NCBI RefSeq assembly: GCF_902150065.1 | Contig: NC_043994.1 | Coordinates: 4,106,413 to 4,170,412 of the forward strand | Length of the DNA: 64,000 nucleotides | Source of the DNA: Myripristis murdjan | Taxonomy: Eukaryota > Chordata > Actinopteri > Holocentriformes > Holocentridae | Reading direction: 5' to 3' | In this document: piece by piece, positions 34,559 through 47,182 of the stretch | Position numbering within the stretch: the first letter of the stretch is position 1 | Layout: each line of letters starts with the position of its first letter | Translations under genes and position numbers: made by a program | Notes under the pieces: generated by a model | Database searches by the model: none | The model's input: the letters and a program-made list of their open reading frames with translations, nothing else | What the model was told of the DNA's origin: nothing

Positions 34559-35440
34559 TCACACACGTCAGCTGGACAGTGGTGCAGAAAGTGTGCAGAA
34601 TTCAGAATTTACTTTTATGGTCTGGCTGCAGACCATTTCCTCGCACAGATTTTCATGTGAAAAGTTGTTAACTAAATGTCACGTACAGTGGTGGAAAAAA
34701 GTTTTTGGACACCCTTAAAATTTTACACAATCTCAAATATTATCATGAAATATTTGTGGAAAAATCTTTTTTGTGTTTCAAAAGGTGTGGCTGCATTAGA
34801 CAGATACAAACAAATACAAATTATATTTTTTTAACTAACCAAACTAAATTGTTGACAGTGTAATCTTTATCTTCAGGCGTGTTTCCTGCGTTAGGTTCCT
34901 TGTTTTAGCCATTTTTGTGTCTGAAGAACTTTCAAATGTGCTGCTTCATATAGACACCAAGCTTGGCAACAAAAATGTGTCTTTTAATAAAAAGAACGAC
35001 CTTCATCACTGGTACCAAAATGACCCAATAGCTACTCAAAATTTCTTCTGTATTTTTATGGAACCAATCAATTTTAAGTTTTTAATGGCTTTTTTAGGAT
35101 TTCTTTAGTATTTTGGCTGTGACTGTACTAAAAGAAATTGCACTTGAAGACCTAAGAGTGATTTGTTAATGCAATATTTCACAATGAATGGGGTGTCCGA
35201 AAACTTTTCCACCACTGTAGATTATTCTGGACATATGGAAAAAAAAAAAAAGTTTGATTTGATTTGATTTGATTTTTTGCTTCTGACTATAAATCCGGTT
35301 GTGAAAGTGCACTGACACAGAGGAAAGAATAAGATTAACATTTTTCAAAGCTAAATGAAGTGACATTCATGTTCACTTGTTCGCTTTGTTTCATGGAAAT
35401 CACATGGACTCATTAAAAGAAGCAGTCATATTGAGGTGGA

Positions 35441-35471
<31 letters not shown>

Positions 35472-35593
35472 GATAACAATTCAAAATGTAGCTACCTGCT
35501 ATAAAGGCGTTTCCACTTAAATTCCAAGCATTCCTTTATACTTATAGGTCACACAGTTTAACATACACATGTACACACACACACACACACACA

Positions 35594-35662
<69 letters not shown>

Positions 35663-38655
35663 CCAGACAATAGATAACATCTGTCGCCTGCAAGTCCCAG
35701 CTGACATCTGCTACACTACAAACCTGCTGTTAGCAACCAGCTGAGTCGAGCAAAACACACGTCTACACACACACACACACACAGAGTATATCATCTCTCT
35801 CTCTCTCTCTGTCCATCTCTTCCTTCCTCCATCCCTTTCTCCTTCCCTCTCACTTTCAGCTCATCTTCTCAAAATACTCTCAATGCTTGTCATCCTCCCT
35901 CCATCACTCCTCCCTCTTTTCTCTCTTCTTGTTTCTCTCTATCCATCCCTTGTTTCTCTCTATCCATCCCTTGTTTCTCTCTACCCATCCCTTGTTTCTC
36001 TCTATCCATCCTTTGTTTCTCTCTATCCATCCCTTGTTTCTCTCTATCATCCCTTGTTTCTCTCTATCCATCCCTTGTTTCTCTCTACCCATCCCTTGTT
36101 TCTCTCTATCCATCCCTTGTTTCTCTCTATCCATCCTTTGTTTCTCTCGATCCATCCCGTTTCTCTCCATCTGTCCCTTGGAAACTTTATGATGAATATT
36201 AATCCCTGGGTCTGCACTGTACAGTTTTTAGGGCATAATATTAACAATGAGGTTAACATTTTTATTTCCCCTTTTTGTCTGGTGTTGGCAGTGGTGATCA
36301 TGTTCATGCTGTTTTACAAAATTCCATGTTTAGGAATCAATATTTAGGTAATCTTCCAACTGATGCGGTCTTCTAAAGATGTGTTGGAAATGCCAGTGTG
36401 TTTACTATGTTGTTACTATTTGCTGCTGCAACAACTCAGTTTCCCATCAGGATCATTAAGGTTTCATCCTGTCTTAATGTTATCTGATGTTATGCTGGGT
36501 TGTTATAGTTAAAGAGTCTTGATTAGTTATCATATTCATATGGTTTTCAGTTTTTATGTGTATTTCAGTTTGGTTTTATTTAGCTTTCAGTTGGGCTTTT
36601 GGTATCTATTTATCTATTTATCCATTTCTTTATGTATTTATTACATGACATTTTCAACTGAAGTTCACTAAACATCCCAACAGTATTTAATTATTGACCA
36701 CTTACTTATTTACTAGTAGTACTTACTGCAGGCCTTTTTAAGTGTCTTTTTCTGGTGTCTCTTATTTTGTATTTTGAATTTGTGGATACTGCTGGAAGAT
36801 GTGAATTTCCCTCGGGATGAATAAAGTATCTATCTATCTATCTATCTATCTAAATGTATTCTTTTATTTAGCCTGTAGTGTTTTTTTGTTTGTTTGTTTG
36901 TTTTGTTTTCCATGCAGACAAAACAGTTCTGCTGCAGCTTTAGTTTTTTACATGAAAAAGTTTTTTCAAGTGTGCAGGATAACAGCTGGAGAGCCTGTTA
37001 TTACAGATGAGCTGTTCACAACTCTAATCACATACATACCTCACGACCTACTCAGTGTGTGTGTGTGCGTGTGTGTGTGTGTGTGTGAGAGAGAGGTTCT
37101 TGAACAAAACACAGTTCCTTGGAAAATATCATTCAGTTACACACTGACAGCTTCCTGAGGAAAACATGTTTCACATTACTTCTAATTACACACCAACATC
37201 TCTTTAAAACCTTGACACTGCACGCGCACACACACACACACACACACACACCCCAGACTAAGCTGTTTTCCTCTGGTCAGAAGTCAACATTTGTCTTGTC
37301 TGACTGCCTGCCTCTGTTGGATTTACACTCAGGATGGAATGACAGCAATAACCTGGCAGTTGATGGAGCAGGAAGTCAGAACTGGAAACAGAATTAGTTT
37401 ACACTGAAGTCGTCAATTTACCTGCCAGCACTCCTGTGTTTACAGCCACTTGCCCTCATTTCTACCTGCTCTCTCATGTCTGTGTCCCAGTTGGTGCAAG
37501 GCAAATGTGTCTAAACACCTTGAGAAATGTAACTTCACCCTGCTGTCATCATGCAGGTGTGAGTGCACACCTCTAACATGTACACACACATCAACCAGTT
37601 CAGTGATAAAAGCAACAAAGTGAGCACAATAATGGGATGATGTAAAAGTTCATATCAAGACAGAAAAACTCCAGTTCCCACAAGACTCTCTGAACACTTA
37701 ACAAATAAATCAGTATTTTATTCATGGAAATGGGATTAATATGCCGAACTGATAAATGAGGTCAACTGCTTAACCCATTGAAATGTGGATGGACGTCCAA
37801 CTTCTTGTGTTTAAATGCTTTTAACCCTTTAATCCTGAACAAATGGGCTTGATTTCTTTCAAAAACATGGAAAAAAGGCAATGAGCAACTCAGCAAGAAT
37901 GACCTAAAATACTGCAAGAAAATTAGTAAAAAGTTACAAACAAATTACCTGGAAATAAATTTAAAAAACAGAGAAAGAGAGAGAAAGAAAGTGATCTGAA
38001 AACTGGATTAAACAAAAGATAAAAGAGCAAGAGAGGGGAAAAATGGGGGAAAATGTCTAGAAAACTATATTTATAATTATCATTATCGTATATTTACAAG
38101 ATTTTTTTCACTCATTTTCATGTAATTTTCTTGTAACTTTTTTACCAATTTCATGTGAATTTTTGAGTCATTGTTATTGTTCATTGCTCACTGTTCTCTG
38201 ATGTGATAGAAAAAACATTTAGCGTGTCAGCTGATGTCTGGGGAAAGTCTATTTTTTTTATTGTTGGATCAGTCATTTAAACTATTTGCATCCTGGCGAT
38301 CAATTGCCAATTAGAGCCTAAGTTCACATCAACTTGTTTACGATCCCCCTCTCTACTTTTACTTTACTAACATACTGCCTTCTGTGTCTGTCCCTCTGTC
38401 TGTCTAGAAGTCTACCATCAGCTTCATTATCATCTTTTTTTTTTTTTTTTTATACGAAAGGTTGCGCAGTCTTAAGCTGGAGCTAATAAAAGTTCATCTG
38501 CTGCCGTTTTCCAGAAAATAGTGCAAGTAAAAATAGAAATAAAATAAAATAAAAAGCACATGAGTTTTGAAGGGGTTTACCTTGGCCAGAGGAGAGGAGG
38601 AGACAGGAGGAGAAAAGAGGGGCAACAGCAACAGGAACCCAAAAAGACTCATCAT
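31310..38655 (-). CDS. fstl1: Follistatin-like 1, secreted glycoprotein
   Basis: FSTL1 is a secreted SPARC-family protein that modulates BMP/TGF-beta signalling. Ten coding exons on the minus strand give exactly 308 residues, the human length: 38581-38655, 34254-34343, 33600-33729, 33459-33488, 33195-33328, 32882-33000, 32571-32683, 32101-32211, 31539-31639, 31310-31333. Order of parts: signal peptide ([20 protein letters not shown]), follistatin/Kazal module ([34 protein letters not shown]), EF-hand region ([27 protein letters not shown]), VWC-like cysteine cluster ([18 protein letters not shown]) and an acidic tail. N-glycosylation sites include NETS and NLTH. The first intron is long (34344-38580) and full of repeats. 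A noncoding first exon probably lies upstream, since the ATG follows directly on a CTCCAG acceptor. The stop is followed by a likely AATAAA at 31134-31139 (reverse). Confidence 0.95.
34686..35217. mobile_element. Tc1/mariner-type non-autonomous element in fstl1 intron 1
   Basis: Ends are CAGTGGTGGAAAAAAGTTTT at left and, read from the right on the reverse strand, CAGTGGTGGAAAAGTTTTCG. Both continue into GGACACCC. TA flanks both ends (34684-34685 and 35218-35219). The 532-bp inside has no transposase, so it is an internally deleted or MITE-like derivative. Confidence 0.85.
35574..35658. repeat. CA microsatellite
   Basis: About 40 CA units with a few CG interruptions, in fstl1 intron 1. Confidence 0.95.
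35928..36170. repeat. 21-bp minisatellite
   Basis: About 11-12 copies of a unit near TTGTTTCTCTCTATCCATCCC. Because 21 is divisible by three, the open frames across it (HPLFLSI repeats on one strand, ERNKGWI on the other) are by-products and not genes. It lies in fstl1 intron 1. Confidence 0.93.
36781..36852 (+). mobile_element. LINE (L2-like) 3' tail with ATCT repeat, copy 1
   Basis: TGTGGATACTGCTGGAAGAT, GAATTTCCCTCGGGATGAAT and AAAGTATC are followed by (TATC)n. The same tail recurs at 62565-62636. Such ends are typical of fish L2-type LINEs and their SINEs, where the short repeat is part of the 3' end. It lies in fstl1 intron 1. Confidence 0.65.
37820..38205 (+). repeat. Dispersed repeat family B, partial copy
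   Basis: It begins TTAACCCTTTAATCCTGAAC, then GGCTTGATTTCTTTCAAAAA and GCAATGAGCAACTCAGCAAG, matching 50060-50439 and, reversed, 56860-57058. The right end is less clear. It lies in fstl1 intron 1. Confidence 0.65.
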
Positions 38656-39241
38656 CTGGAGGAGGAAAGAAGAGAAACTGATTTAATAATTGTGAAATTG
38701 TCTGAATATGAAACTAGACTTGCTACACTTGACATTTTCCATAATAATACTGATCATAAAATGGCTCATTTTGCCGTTGATGTTAATAGTATCCCTGATA
38801 ACACTAATAATACTAAAGTAGAGCAGCTGTACCGTGCCGGTCTAAACACGAGTAGTCCACAAGCAGTCAGTCTGTAACCAGCCAGTCAGCCTGAAAACAG
38901 CCGCTCAGGCAGGCAATATCCAGTCAATCAGTCGCTCCACAGACAGTCAGCCTACAAACAGTCAGTCGGCTTTGAAGAACTCAGAAGACATTTAGTCAGT
39001 CAGTCAACATCTAAATCCAAACTGAGAGTGAGTCCTGTGGATCCATCCGGCCGCTGAGTTTCTGTCCAGTCGCTGTTCAGTGAAGTCTGCTCTGCTCTGC
39101 ACACACACACATTCACACCCACACACACACACACAATGTCTGACTTATGAGAAGAAAGACAAGAGAGAGCAGGGAAAAGGAGGAGGGATGCAAGGAGAGA
39201 AAAGAGGCCAGCTGTCCAGAGGCAAACACCCCACACCCCCT

Positions 39242-39281
<40 letters not shown>

Positions 39282-39400
39282 TGAGTTATCTTCCTGAGGA
39301 ATGAGAAGTTAAAGGCACGCGACCAGCTGGCATGTTGGGACAGCCGAGGAGAAACTGAGCTGTCAATCATAATTATCTGTAAGGAACTTTAACAACACTG
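38656..39400 (-). promoter_or_regulatory. fstl1: Upstream region of fstl1, with degenerate CAGTCAG repeats
   Basis: Bases 38860-39006 are a loose tandem array of CAGTCAG/CAGTCTG-like units. CA tracts lie at 39100-39135 and 39245-39277. The first exon and promoter of fstl1 should lie here or a little further right, but no initiation signal is clear. Confidence 0.35.
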
Positions 39401-39984
39401 GACAAAATACCTCAAAGAATGATTATACAACATTTAAAACATCAGAAAGAGTGTTGTTTTTTCGTTTTGAGAGATTCTATTCTAAAAGATCACAGTTGGG
39501 TCCCGTTACAGGGTGAGTGCCTCTGATCAGCAGGATGAGCAGTGGAAGTGAGAAAGCTCATGTTTGTAGTTTGATGATCACTTGAACTCTTTTGCACTGA
39601 GCGTTGAGAAGAAACCCGTCTTCACACTCATCTGTGAGGATGACCTTGTGTGTACACACCTTATGACAGCTGATTTTTATGACACTCATGTCCACATGTT
39701 TGTTTACAGCCACAGAAACTGATATTTAGTATGCTTGGCAATATGGGAAAACTGTGACAGTTTGAGAGCTTTTATAATTCATGTGATTTGTTGGTTTTTT
39801 CTTTAATTAGGACACCAGTTTATACCAGTCCATTCTTAATGATCAGCTGTAAAAATGTTTATTGCTGTGTTTTAATGCAAGTGTCCGGGCCAGCAGGGGG
39901 TTTCTCAGTGCCACAGCCACAGCAGAGGCACCTGACCCTCCACTTTGTCTTTCATTCGTCCACCACATTTCTTGAGAGAAAACA

Positions 39985-40360
39985 AGTAACACTGGCAAGA
40001 CTGAAATGCTGGTCATTGGTCCCTTTACGCAAAAGCATCTTTTCAGTGATCCTATCCTAAACTTCAACAGCTGCCTCATCTCTCAGAACTCTACAGCTAA
40101 AGACCTTGGTGAGATTTTTGACTTCAGTCTCTCACTAGGCACTCACATTTATTATCTGTAAGCCATGGATCATATTATTCTGATTTGAGCTTTGAGGGAG
40201 CCTCAGTCTCTCCTGTTTTAGTTTAATTTAGTCTTTGCCAGTTTAGATGTTCCCCTAAAGTCTCTCCCAGTTGAGCTGGGTTTCTTGCCTGCTATGAGGA
40301 TTAAGTCAGGGTTGACTGTTATGATATAGGGCTCTAAATAAACTTGAACTTAAACTGTAG
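39985..40360 (+). pseudogene. LINE reverse-transcriptase fragment, decayed
   Basis: One frame reads GKTEMLVIGPFTQKH and then AKDLGEIFDFSLSLGTHI. This matches the stretch of fish L2/Rex-like LINE reverse transcriptases that normally reads like KTEVLVIGP and LGVIFDSDLSFDSHI. A stop follows soon after THIYYL. The right part (GGGCTCTAAATAAACTTGAA, about 40339-40358) looks like a LINE 3' end of the ATAAATAAAATTGAATTGA kind. The element is truncated at both ends and old. Confidence 0.7.
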
Positions 40361-42984
40361 TCTCTTGCCATGACTCAAACACTGTCTGAGATTTTGTGAG
40401 ATTTTCTTGCCACTTACAGAGAAACCCTTACTGTGTACTAATAGTGTACATGTCCTAAACACTGGAATAAGACCTCTATAATGTAAGGTGTCTGTAAAAA
40501 TGCCGTTTAAAGTGTTTTTACAAAGCTCAGCCTGAGAGCCGTCCTGCAGGCTGCAGTGTCATACTGTGGCCAGCAGAGGGCAGAGTGGCCATGTTGGTAA
40601 ATCTGCTGAGCTGCAGGTCAGGACCATCAGCCATTCAGTCAGAGCTGAAAATGGCCCTGAAGCCAAGAGAAAACACTGAGAAAATCTCATCTAAAAGAAA
40701 AATAAAACAAAAGGCAGATAGTTCGAGTGAATCATTACTTCAACAAGTGTCTTTTAAATGACATTTATAACAAAAAAGGCTGACACTGCTCTGCACTGAA
40801 AATCTTCAGGATTAGATGGCCTCCTGGTGGAGTTTCATAAAAATGGCCCTGAAGCCAGCAAATTATTTACATCAGGCCCAGATCCTATCCAAAGCTAGGA
40901 AAAAAACACATGCCTAAACCTAACTCTAAAATCTGAAACTGTGCATCTGATCCCAGATGCAGGCCAGATGATATTGAAGATTCTCACAGAAAATCTCACA
41001 CAACTGTTTGTCCTCATGTGCAAATACACACACAGTTTTTTGACACTGGGCTGGTGTTCATATCCACTGCAGTTTACAGTGAGTATAACAGTCATTTTTA
41101 TACATTCCTTTTTTTAACTGGAGTTTCTCCATTATTATGAATTCCAATTTCACCAGTTTTCAAGCAGACCAAAAAAAACAAAAAAAAAACAAAAAAAAAA
41201 ACAATATTGACCTTGAAATATGTAATATTTTGACACTGAATAATGAATCTAAAAATGTCTCCTTAAGCATCCATAATAAACTTTTTAACAAATTGGGAAG
41301 CTGTTCATGTACACTTCCTGCTTGCAAACTGGAATTTATGATAAACATGCACCAAATGAATCGTGCATAACAGAGCCAGGGTCCTGATATTCATGTATTC
41401 ATGCTGTCTCACTGGAAAGGCTCTGTCAAACCTTAATTAATTTCATTAGTAACACCTGTTTACCTGCTACTTTATGTTCAAATGGTTCCTGTGAAAAAAG
41501 TGTGTTCTGAATAAATTAGGATCACTAACTTACCTCAGTCACACTCATTACTGTCTGTAGTTTCTTTACAAATATGAGTTTCTGTGTCTTTAGTGCACAT
41601 TAGTGTCATCATCATCATCTTTAATATTCTCAGAGACTTTGGAATCTCACCATGGCTCAGTTTTTTTCTCTCCCTCAGTTCATCTCCCTCTCATCCTTCC
41701 TGCTCTCTGTTACTTTGTCTCTCCTCGTTGCCCTCTTTTTACCTTTTCCTTCATCTCTCACTCTTTGCACCTCATGCTACTCTTAGTATTCTCTCTCTCT
41801 CCCCCTCTCTTTCTCATCCAGTGTGACTGTCGCCTCGTGTCAGAGGAGCTGCTGAGGGCAGATAAACCCTCCTGGTGTACAATATAACACCAACTGAGCA
41901 GTACCTGTGGTAAAAATAGAATTAATAGGTCAGCTAGAGTGTGAGTGTGTGTCTGTGTGTATACGTGGTTGTGTGTGTGTGTGTGTGTCCGTCCCTGTTT
42001 GTGTGCACAAGTGTGTGTGCTCATTTAAGGCAAGGTATGTTATCACCCTGCTCACGAGCTTAATGCAGGATGATAACAGAGGTGTGATACATGCAAAGAC
42101 ACACACACACATTCTGTGATAGGGGCTGTGAGAGCAGGAGAGGAGATGCTGACAGGAATGAGAGGTCTGCTCACACTCACACACTGTCATTCTTAAGGCT
42201 GACACACTCCCATCACTCTGTCACACACACACTCTCTCTCTGCCGCACACACTTTCTTTCCACGGTCACTCCCTCCCCTCTCTCCCATCTTTTTCTCCCT
42301 GAACAGATATATAGAAATGAAGTTTTTTTTTATTATTATCACTATAATTGTTATCCCTTGTCCTGAGCCGCCTGCACACAGAGCGACAGACAAAACCTTT
42401 TCAGCTTTATTTCCTCAGCTGTCCACACGGTTACAGAGCTCCTCACAAAAAACTTGAATCACTCCAAAAGTGAACTACAAAAATGAGAGACCTATATGCA
42501 CTGTATTCCCTTCTTTTTTTTTTGGAAAAAAAGTGCACCAAATAAGTAAAGACAGATTACTCTTGCATGTCTTGCTAACTAACTGTTTACTGTGAAAGGC
42601 CCTGCAATCTGTTTCTTTAAAAAGTACAAGCACATAAAAAACTCAATTACAGTAATGTGAATAAATGTAATTAGTTACTTTTATTCATTTTTTTTAAACT
42701 TTTTTTTTTTTTTTAGTTACTTGCATTCATTGAGCGCATTGAGGCATCTCTTGAAGTTGTGACAAAAATCAAAAATCAGATTGGATCTTCCTCATTTAAC
42801 CATATGGAAGTTGTATGGCTCACTATGAAACTTGAGCCATGACTAAATTTCTTATAAATTCATTAATTCAGCCACAGCTCGACACATTTAGATCTCTACT
42901 GTTGTAGAGATCTGTTGTGACCTTTGGCTCTCTATCCCTTTCACTTTTTAAAATGTGGTGTAAATGAAACCTCCTGGGGTTACT

Positions 42985-43440
42985 TGCAGAGTTACTGTAG
43001 TTTTGAATTTTCCTTAGTTTATATTTTTATTTCGTTTTTATTTTTTGTTTTCGATTCAGTTTAGTTTAGAGTTTCTGGAGTGCGTTTGCTCATTTCAGTT
43101 TAGTTTTTATCATGTAAACATGCTTAGTTTTAGTTTAGTTTTTATTAGTTTCTGTATTACTTTTATCTTGTTTTTTTTTTATTATTATAATACGGGTGGT
43201 GTTTGTCAGAGTAAAGATACAATAAGTTCAGACTAGTTATTCCAATCCAAACAACATTTTTTGAAGGCAGATGACTCACAGTCATGTCGACGTCTCTTCC
43301 CAAATTTGACTAAACTGATAAAGGCTAAAAGTAAAGACTATTTTTGTATTTATTAAGTACACAATATTGTTTCAATTGGTTTTAGTTTTTTTCTACAGTC
43401 TAGTTTCCATTTTTCATTTCAGTTAACTAAAATGTTTTCT
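42985..43440 (+). repeat. Dispersed repeat family A, copy 2
   Basis: It shares ordered blocks with 6432-6830, as described there: T-rich TAGTTTAGTTTTTATTAG, GGGTGGTGTTTGTCAG, GACTCACAGTCATGTCGAC and ACTAAACTGATAAAGGCTAA. The two copies are clearly diverged. Confidence 0.6.
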
Positions 43441-43856
43441 CACACCGAGCTTTACTGTACTTTACTTTAGTAAAGTAAACTCAAGTTACTTTACTAAAGT
43501 TACTTTAGTAAAGTAACTGGTTACTTGGTGCTGGTTCCACTGTAACATTTCAGACTCACATTCCTGTTACTTTTCACAACTTCTGAGGGATTAGGATTTA
43601 TTTTGTGATGCACGTTTTCACACCAATTAATCAACTGAACATGGTTTGAATGTCTAACCTGTTGTCTGTGGGGTTCTGACAATTTAATTTCACTTTGTTG
43701 TCAGTCAACAAAGCCAATAAAGTCAGCAAACTGAAACAGAGGCCGACGTATAGAAAAGAAAAGAATAGACAGAAAGGGGGAATGTAGGACTGGGACCTGC
43801 CACCATTGTGTCCTAATACAATATCGAACTTCCTCTAGATGCGAGATACCACACAC

Positions 43857-43914
43857 ACACACACAGGAGTTCAATAGCAGGCAGCAAGGCACCAGGGTGA
43901 CTTCCTCTGTAGAT
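43857..43914 (+). repeat. Short duplicated segment, copy 1 (partner at 49376-49434)
   Basis: CA repeat followed by AGTTCAATAGCAGGCAGCAA and GGCACCAGGGTGACTTCCTC. It differs from the copy at 49386-49434 at about 4 of 48 bases. Both copies are preceded by TACCACACA. Confidence 0.8.
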
Positions 43915-43989
43915 GGAGATGGTGGAGAGAGAGAGAGAGAGAGAGGAAGAGGAGGAGGAGGAGGAGGGGGACAAGGCTTTCACAAACTC

Positions 43990-44470
43990 CAGTCCCACAC
44001 ACACCCTCTTCAGTTCAGACCCCTGGACTCTGCCCTGTCATCTGTCTGCTGTCCCTCAAGTTCACAGAGAAGTTCACTTATTCAACTTGGGCTGGCACAA
44101 ACACACACACTCGCTGTTGGATAGGTGCGGAAGACAACTAGAAGACAACTAGAGGACATCTGGACTCTCACAAGTTTGTCCCACAGGCGCTCTCTCTCTC
44201 TCTCACACACACACACATGCACACAAGAGGAATCGCTGGAACAACACTCTTTTTGTGACTTTTACTTGAGCCTTTATTTGGTGAGAAACACACACACACA
44301 CATCTGCTGCTGAGGAGCTGCACTGGAGTGACGTGCCTTGCTCAGAGGCACCTCAACAGGAGCTGCTGAGGAAGAAGAAGAGGAAGACTTTCCACTTGAG
44401 CCAACTCAGATTTCCCCAATAAGTCAGTGTCCACCGTCCCGGGACTGCCTGTATCTACAGCCTGAGTCAG
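43990..44470 (+). promoter_or_regulatory. gja5: Possible noncoding first exon of gja5
   Basis: A stretch ending CTGAGTCAG/GTGAGG at 44470 has a good donor and is followed by an AT-rich intron-like region. The next acceptor in front of the gja5 start codon is TTCCTCAG at about 49197. Connexin genes usually have a noncoding first exon, so this is a plausible one. This is inference from splice signals only. Confidence 0.35.
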
Positions 44471-45229
44471 GTGAGGGGTGTCTGAGTGTGTTTTCCAAAT
44501 CACACAACACTTTCAACATCCTGATTAGAGTTTGTTGGAAAATACTTTGTGCCCATATTTGGCTTCTCAAATCTTTAAATTAACAATTGCATGAAGTATT
44601 TGGTGATTGCCCCAGAATTTTGTTCTTGTTGGTGTAGAAAAGCCTCTGAAACTGCAGTTTTATCATCATCATTGGACAATAAATGTTATCACTGAAATCC
44701 AGATAAACAAAATTATTTTAAACCCCAAACCCTCTATATAAAGGTAGGGGAAACTCTGGGACACATCACTGCCTTTATATGAAGAATTCACGCACAAAAG
44801 AAAACATAAATGTACATTTCAATTCATAAAAGAAATACATTTTGACTGCATGTTTTGATGTAGCTGTGTGGCGGTCATTATGCTGCTGCTGGACGTCCTG
44901 ACGGGCTAATATCGCTTTACTTTATTTTTTCACAGGCTTTTCTGTATTCTTGCTTTAGTTGCCTGTTTTATTCTTATTATTTATTTAACCCTCAATTGAA
45001 TTCATGTCTCATATTCATTTTTTTTTATCTTACTAAGTTGTCAGTAAATGATTTATTGTTTGATTCAGCTTTGAAATGTGCTGATAAGTAAAATTTGTGT
45101 GGTTTAATATCACAGTAGCACATCCTCTCTAGGCAGCTCCGCCTGTGTGTGTGTGTGTGTGTGTGTGTGCGCCCACTATCCAGTCCTTAGTATTGTTCTG
45201 CATCCTGTCTTGATAGTGGGCACACACAT

Positions 45230-45270
<41 letters not shown>

Positions 45271-45348
45271 GACACGAAGGTCAGGAGAAAGTCTATAGAA
45301 GGAAGTAATATTGTTATTAATAATGCTGGGAGCACTTGTGAATGACAT

Positions 45349-45392
<44 letters not shown>

Positions 45393-47014
45393 AGAGACAC
45401 ACGGGTGGAGTCCAAGTCTGTTGGTTTCTTGAAACTAGTGTCCATTTCTTGTCAGACAAACAGGAAGTGACATCTAAAAGCATCAATTTGGAATTTGATG
45501 CATGCGTTTATAATTTGAGGAGTAGTAGGATTTTTTTTTTTTTTTACATCCAATATAAACTGTTTGTGGTGTGCTGTGTGACAGGCTGACTGTATGAACT
45601 GGTTTTATTCCGTGGTGACGGCTGTACATTGTTTCCTGTTGTTTGTCGCTGGACTGTTTACAACCTTGGTGCTTTGATGTCCAAGACGACATTGTCCTCA
45701 GGGACAAAAAAAAAAAAAAGTTCATCTCACCTTGCAACCTTCTCAAATACAGGGGGAACGCTTCAGTATAACTGTAAGATCTCAAAAAGCTTAGACAGTC
45801 CAGAAAACATTTAGAAATCAAACCTCTTCACCAGAAATGCTTCTCTTTGCCTTTAGGGGACATTTCGATGAGTGGGACACAAATATCTGGGCATATCCAC
45901 CCAGAATGCCATTTTTACCATAAAGTTTCCATCGTTTTCAAGCATGAATGTTAAATGTCACATTTTGGTGACATTTAACATTCTTCATTTTGCACCAAAT
46001 TTCTACAATCATACAAGGAGAAGTCCATCACTGGTGAGGTACAGACATCAGTTCCTCCATGGACAACAAACAGCTTCAGCTGACCAGAATTTAATGCAGC
46101 CACAGACATTTTGTATTTTGAGAAAAGGGAAACTCATGTTTTCTGAAAAACTGTCGCTCTCTTGCTGTGTTACTGGTTTCAGTGTGACTCCCTCTACAGG
46201 TATGGAGCTGCTGAAAGGAAGTCTGGGAAGTGTAGGGAATCACTGTGTGAAGCACAGAGGTGATGTGGCAGGTTAAGGGAACACTGGTACAACAACTTAA
46301 ATTATACTAAAATTTAGGTTACTATATATATAGTAACCTTTTAATTTACTGTTTAAATGTCTCTTCTGGCATTTATTCCTTATATTCCAATTAGTGCATA
46401 TAAAATTAGATAATGTGTGATATGCATGTGTAAACAGAATAATTCAAATAACTTGTAATTGACTTTTTTTCTTGGTTTTGTGTGTGTAATCAACTTGTGA
46501 ATTTTTATAGTGATATCTGAAAGTAAATTTTGAACCCCTTTCCCCTGTGTGTTAAAAACAGTGTTTTTCGGTAATATGTGGTCATAAATAGGTGATTTTC
46601 AAAACTTTCCACCAATGGGATTTCTTGGGACTTTTTTCCCCTCACTCAGGACAAACTGAGGATACAAAATCAGTTGAGTTTGCTTCTCTTGCAATTTGTC
46701 CTAGGTTGACCCCAATTTTGGCCTAAAATTACTGGACTAAAAGTTTCCTTTCCTGCTGCCTGTAATGCTCAGCTTTTGTTGTTGTCACAGTAACAGAGGT
46801 GTTCATTCACTTCTATGTTTGGCACTGAGCTCATAGTTTGTGCTGCTGTTGGACTGGACCGCATTTTATTGAGACGTGTTTCCAATATTCTGCCCCCCTC
46901 ATGTATATAAATAAGGGAAGACAAAAAATTTTAAAAGATTTAAAAGAATTTATGGCACAGCTGCTGAGCTGAACTGCATTAGACTGTACAAGTGGACCTG
47001 AGAAAGTGGACAGT

Positions 47015-47073
<59 letters not shown>

Positions 47074-47135
47074 AGACTGACAGAAAGAGCAAGAGAGAGG
47101 CAGAGAGAGGGACAGACAGAGTGCATATGTGTGTG

Positions 47136-47182
<47 letters not shown>

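Larger units (their letters stand above)
39400..44000. other. Intergenic fstl1-gja5 region with old repeats
   Basis: No host coding exon was recognised. It holds a LINE relic (39985-40360), dispersed family A copy 2 (42985-43440), pyrimidine-rich sequence near 41650-41820 and several short CA/TG tracts. The remainder shows nothing I can name. Confidence 0.5.

Noticed and set aside
35928-36170. Regular repeat that might suggest a CRISPR-like array
   Set aside because: The units abut without unique spacers, and the genome is vertebrate; it is a plain minisatellite.
35883-36347. Open frames of 86-154 codons on both strands
   Set aside because: They arise from the 21-bp minisatellite, whose unit length is a multiple of three.
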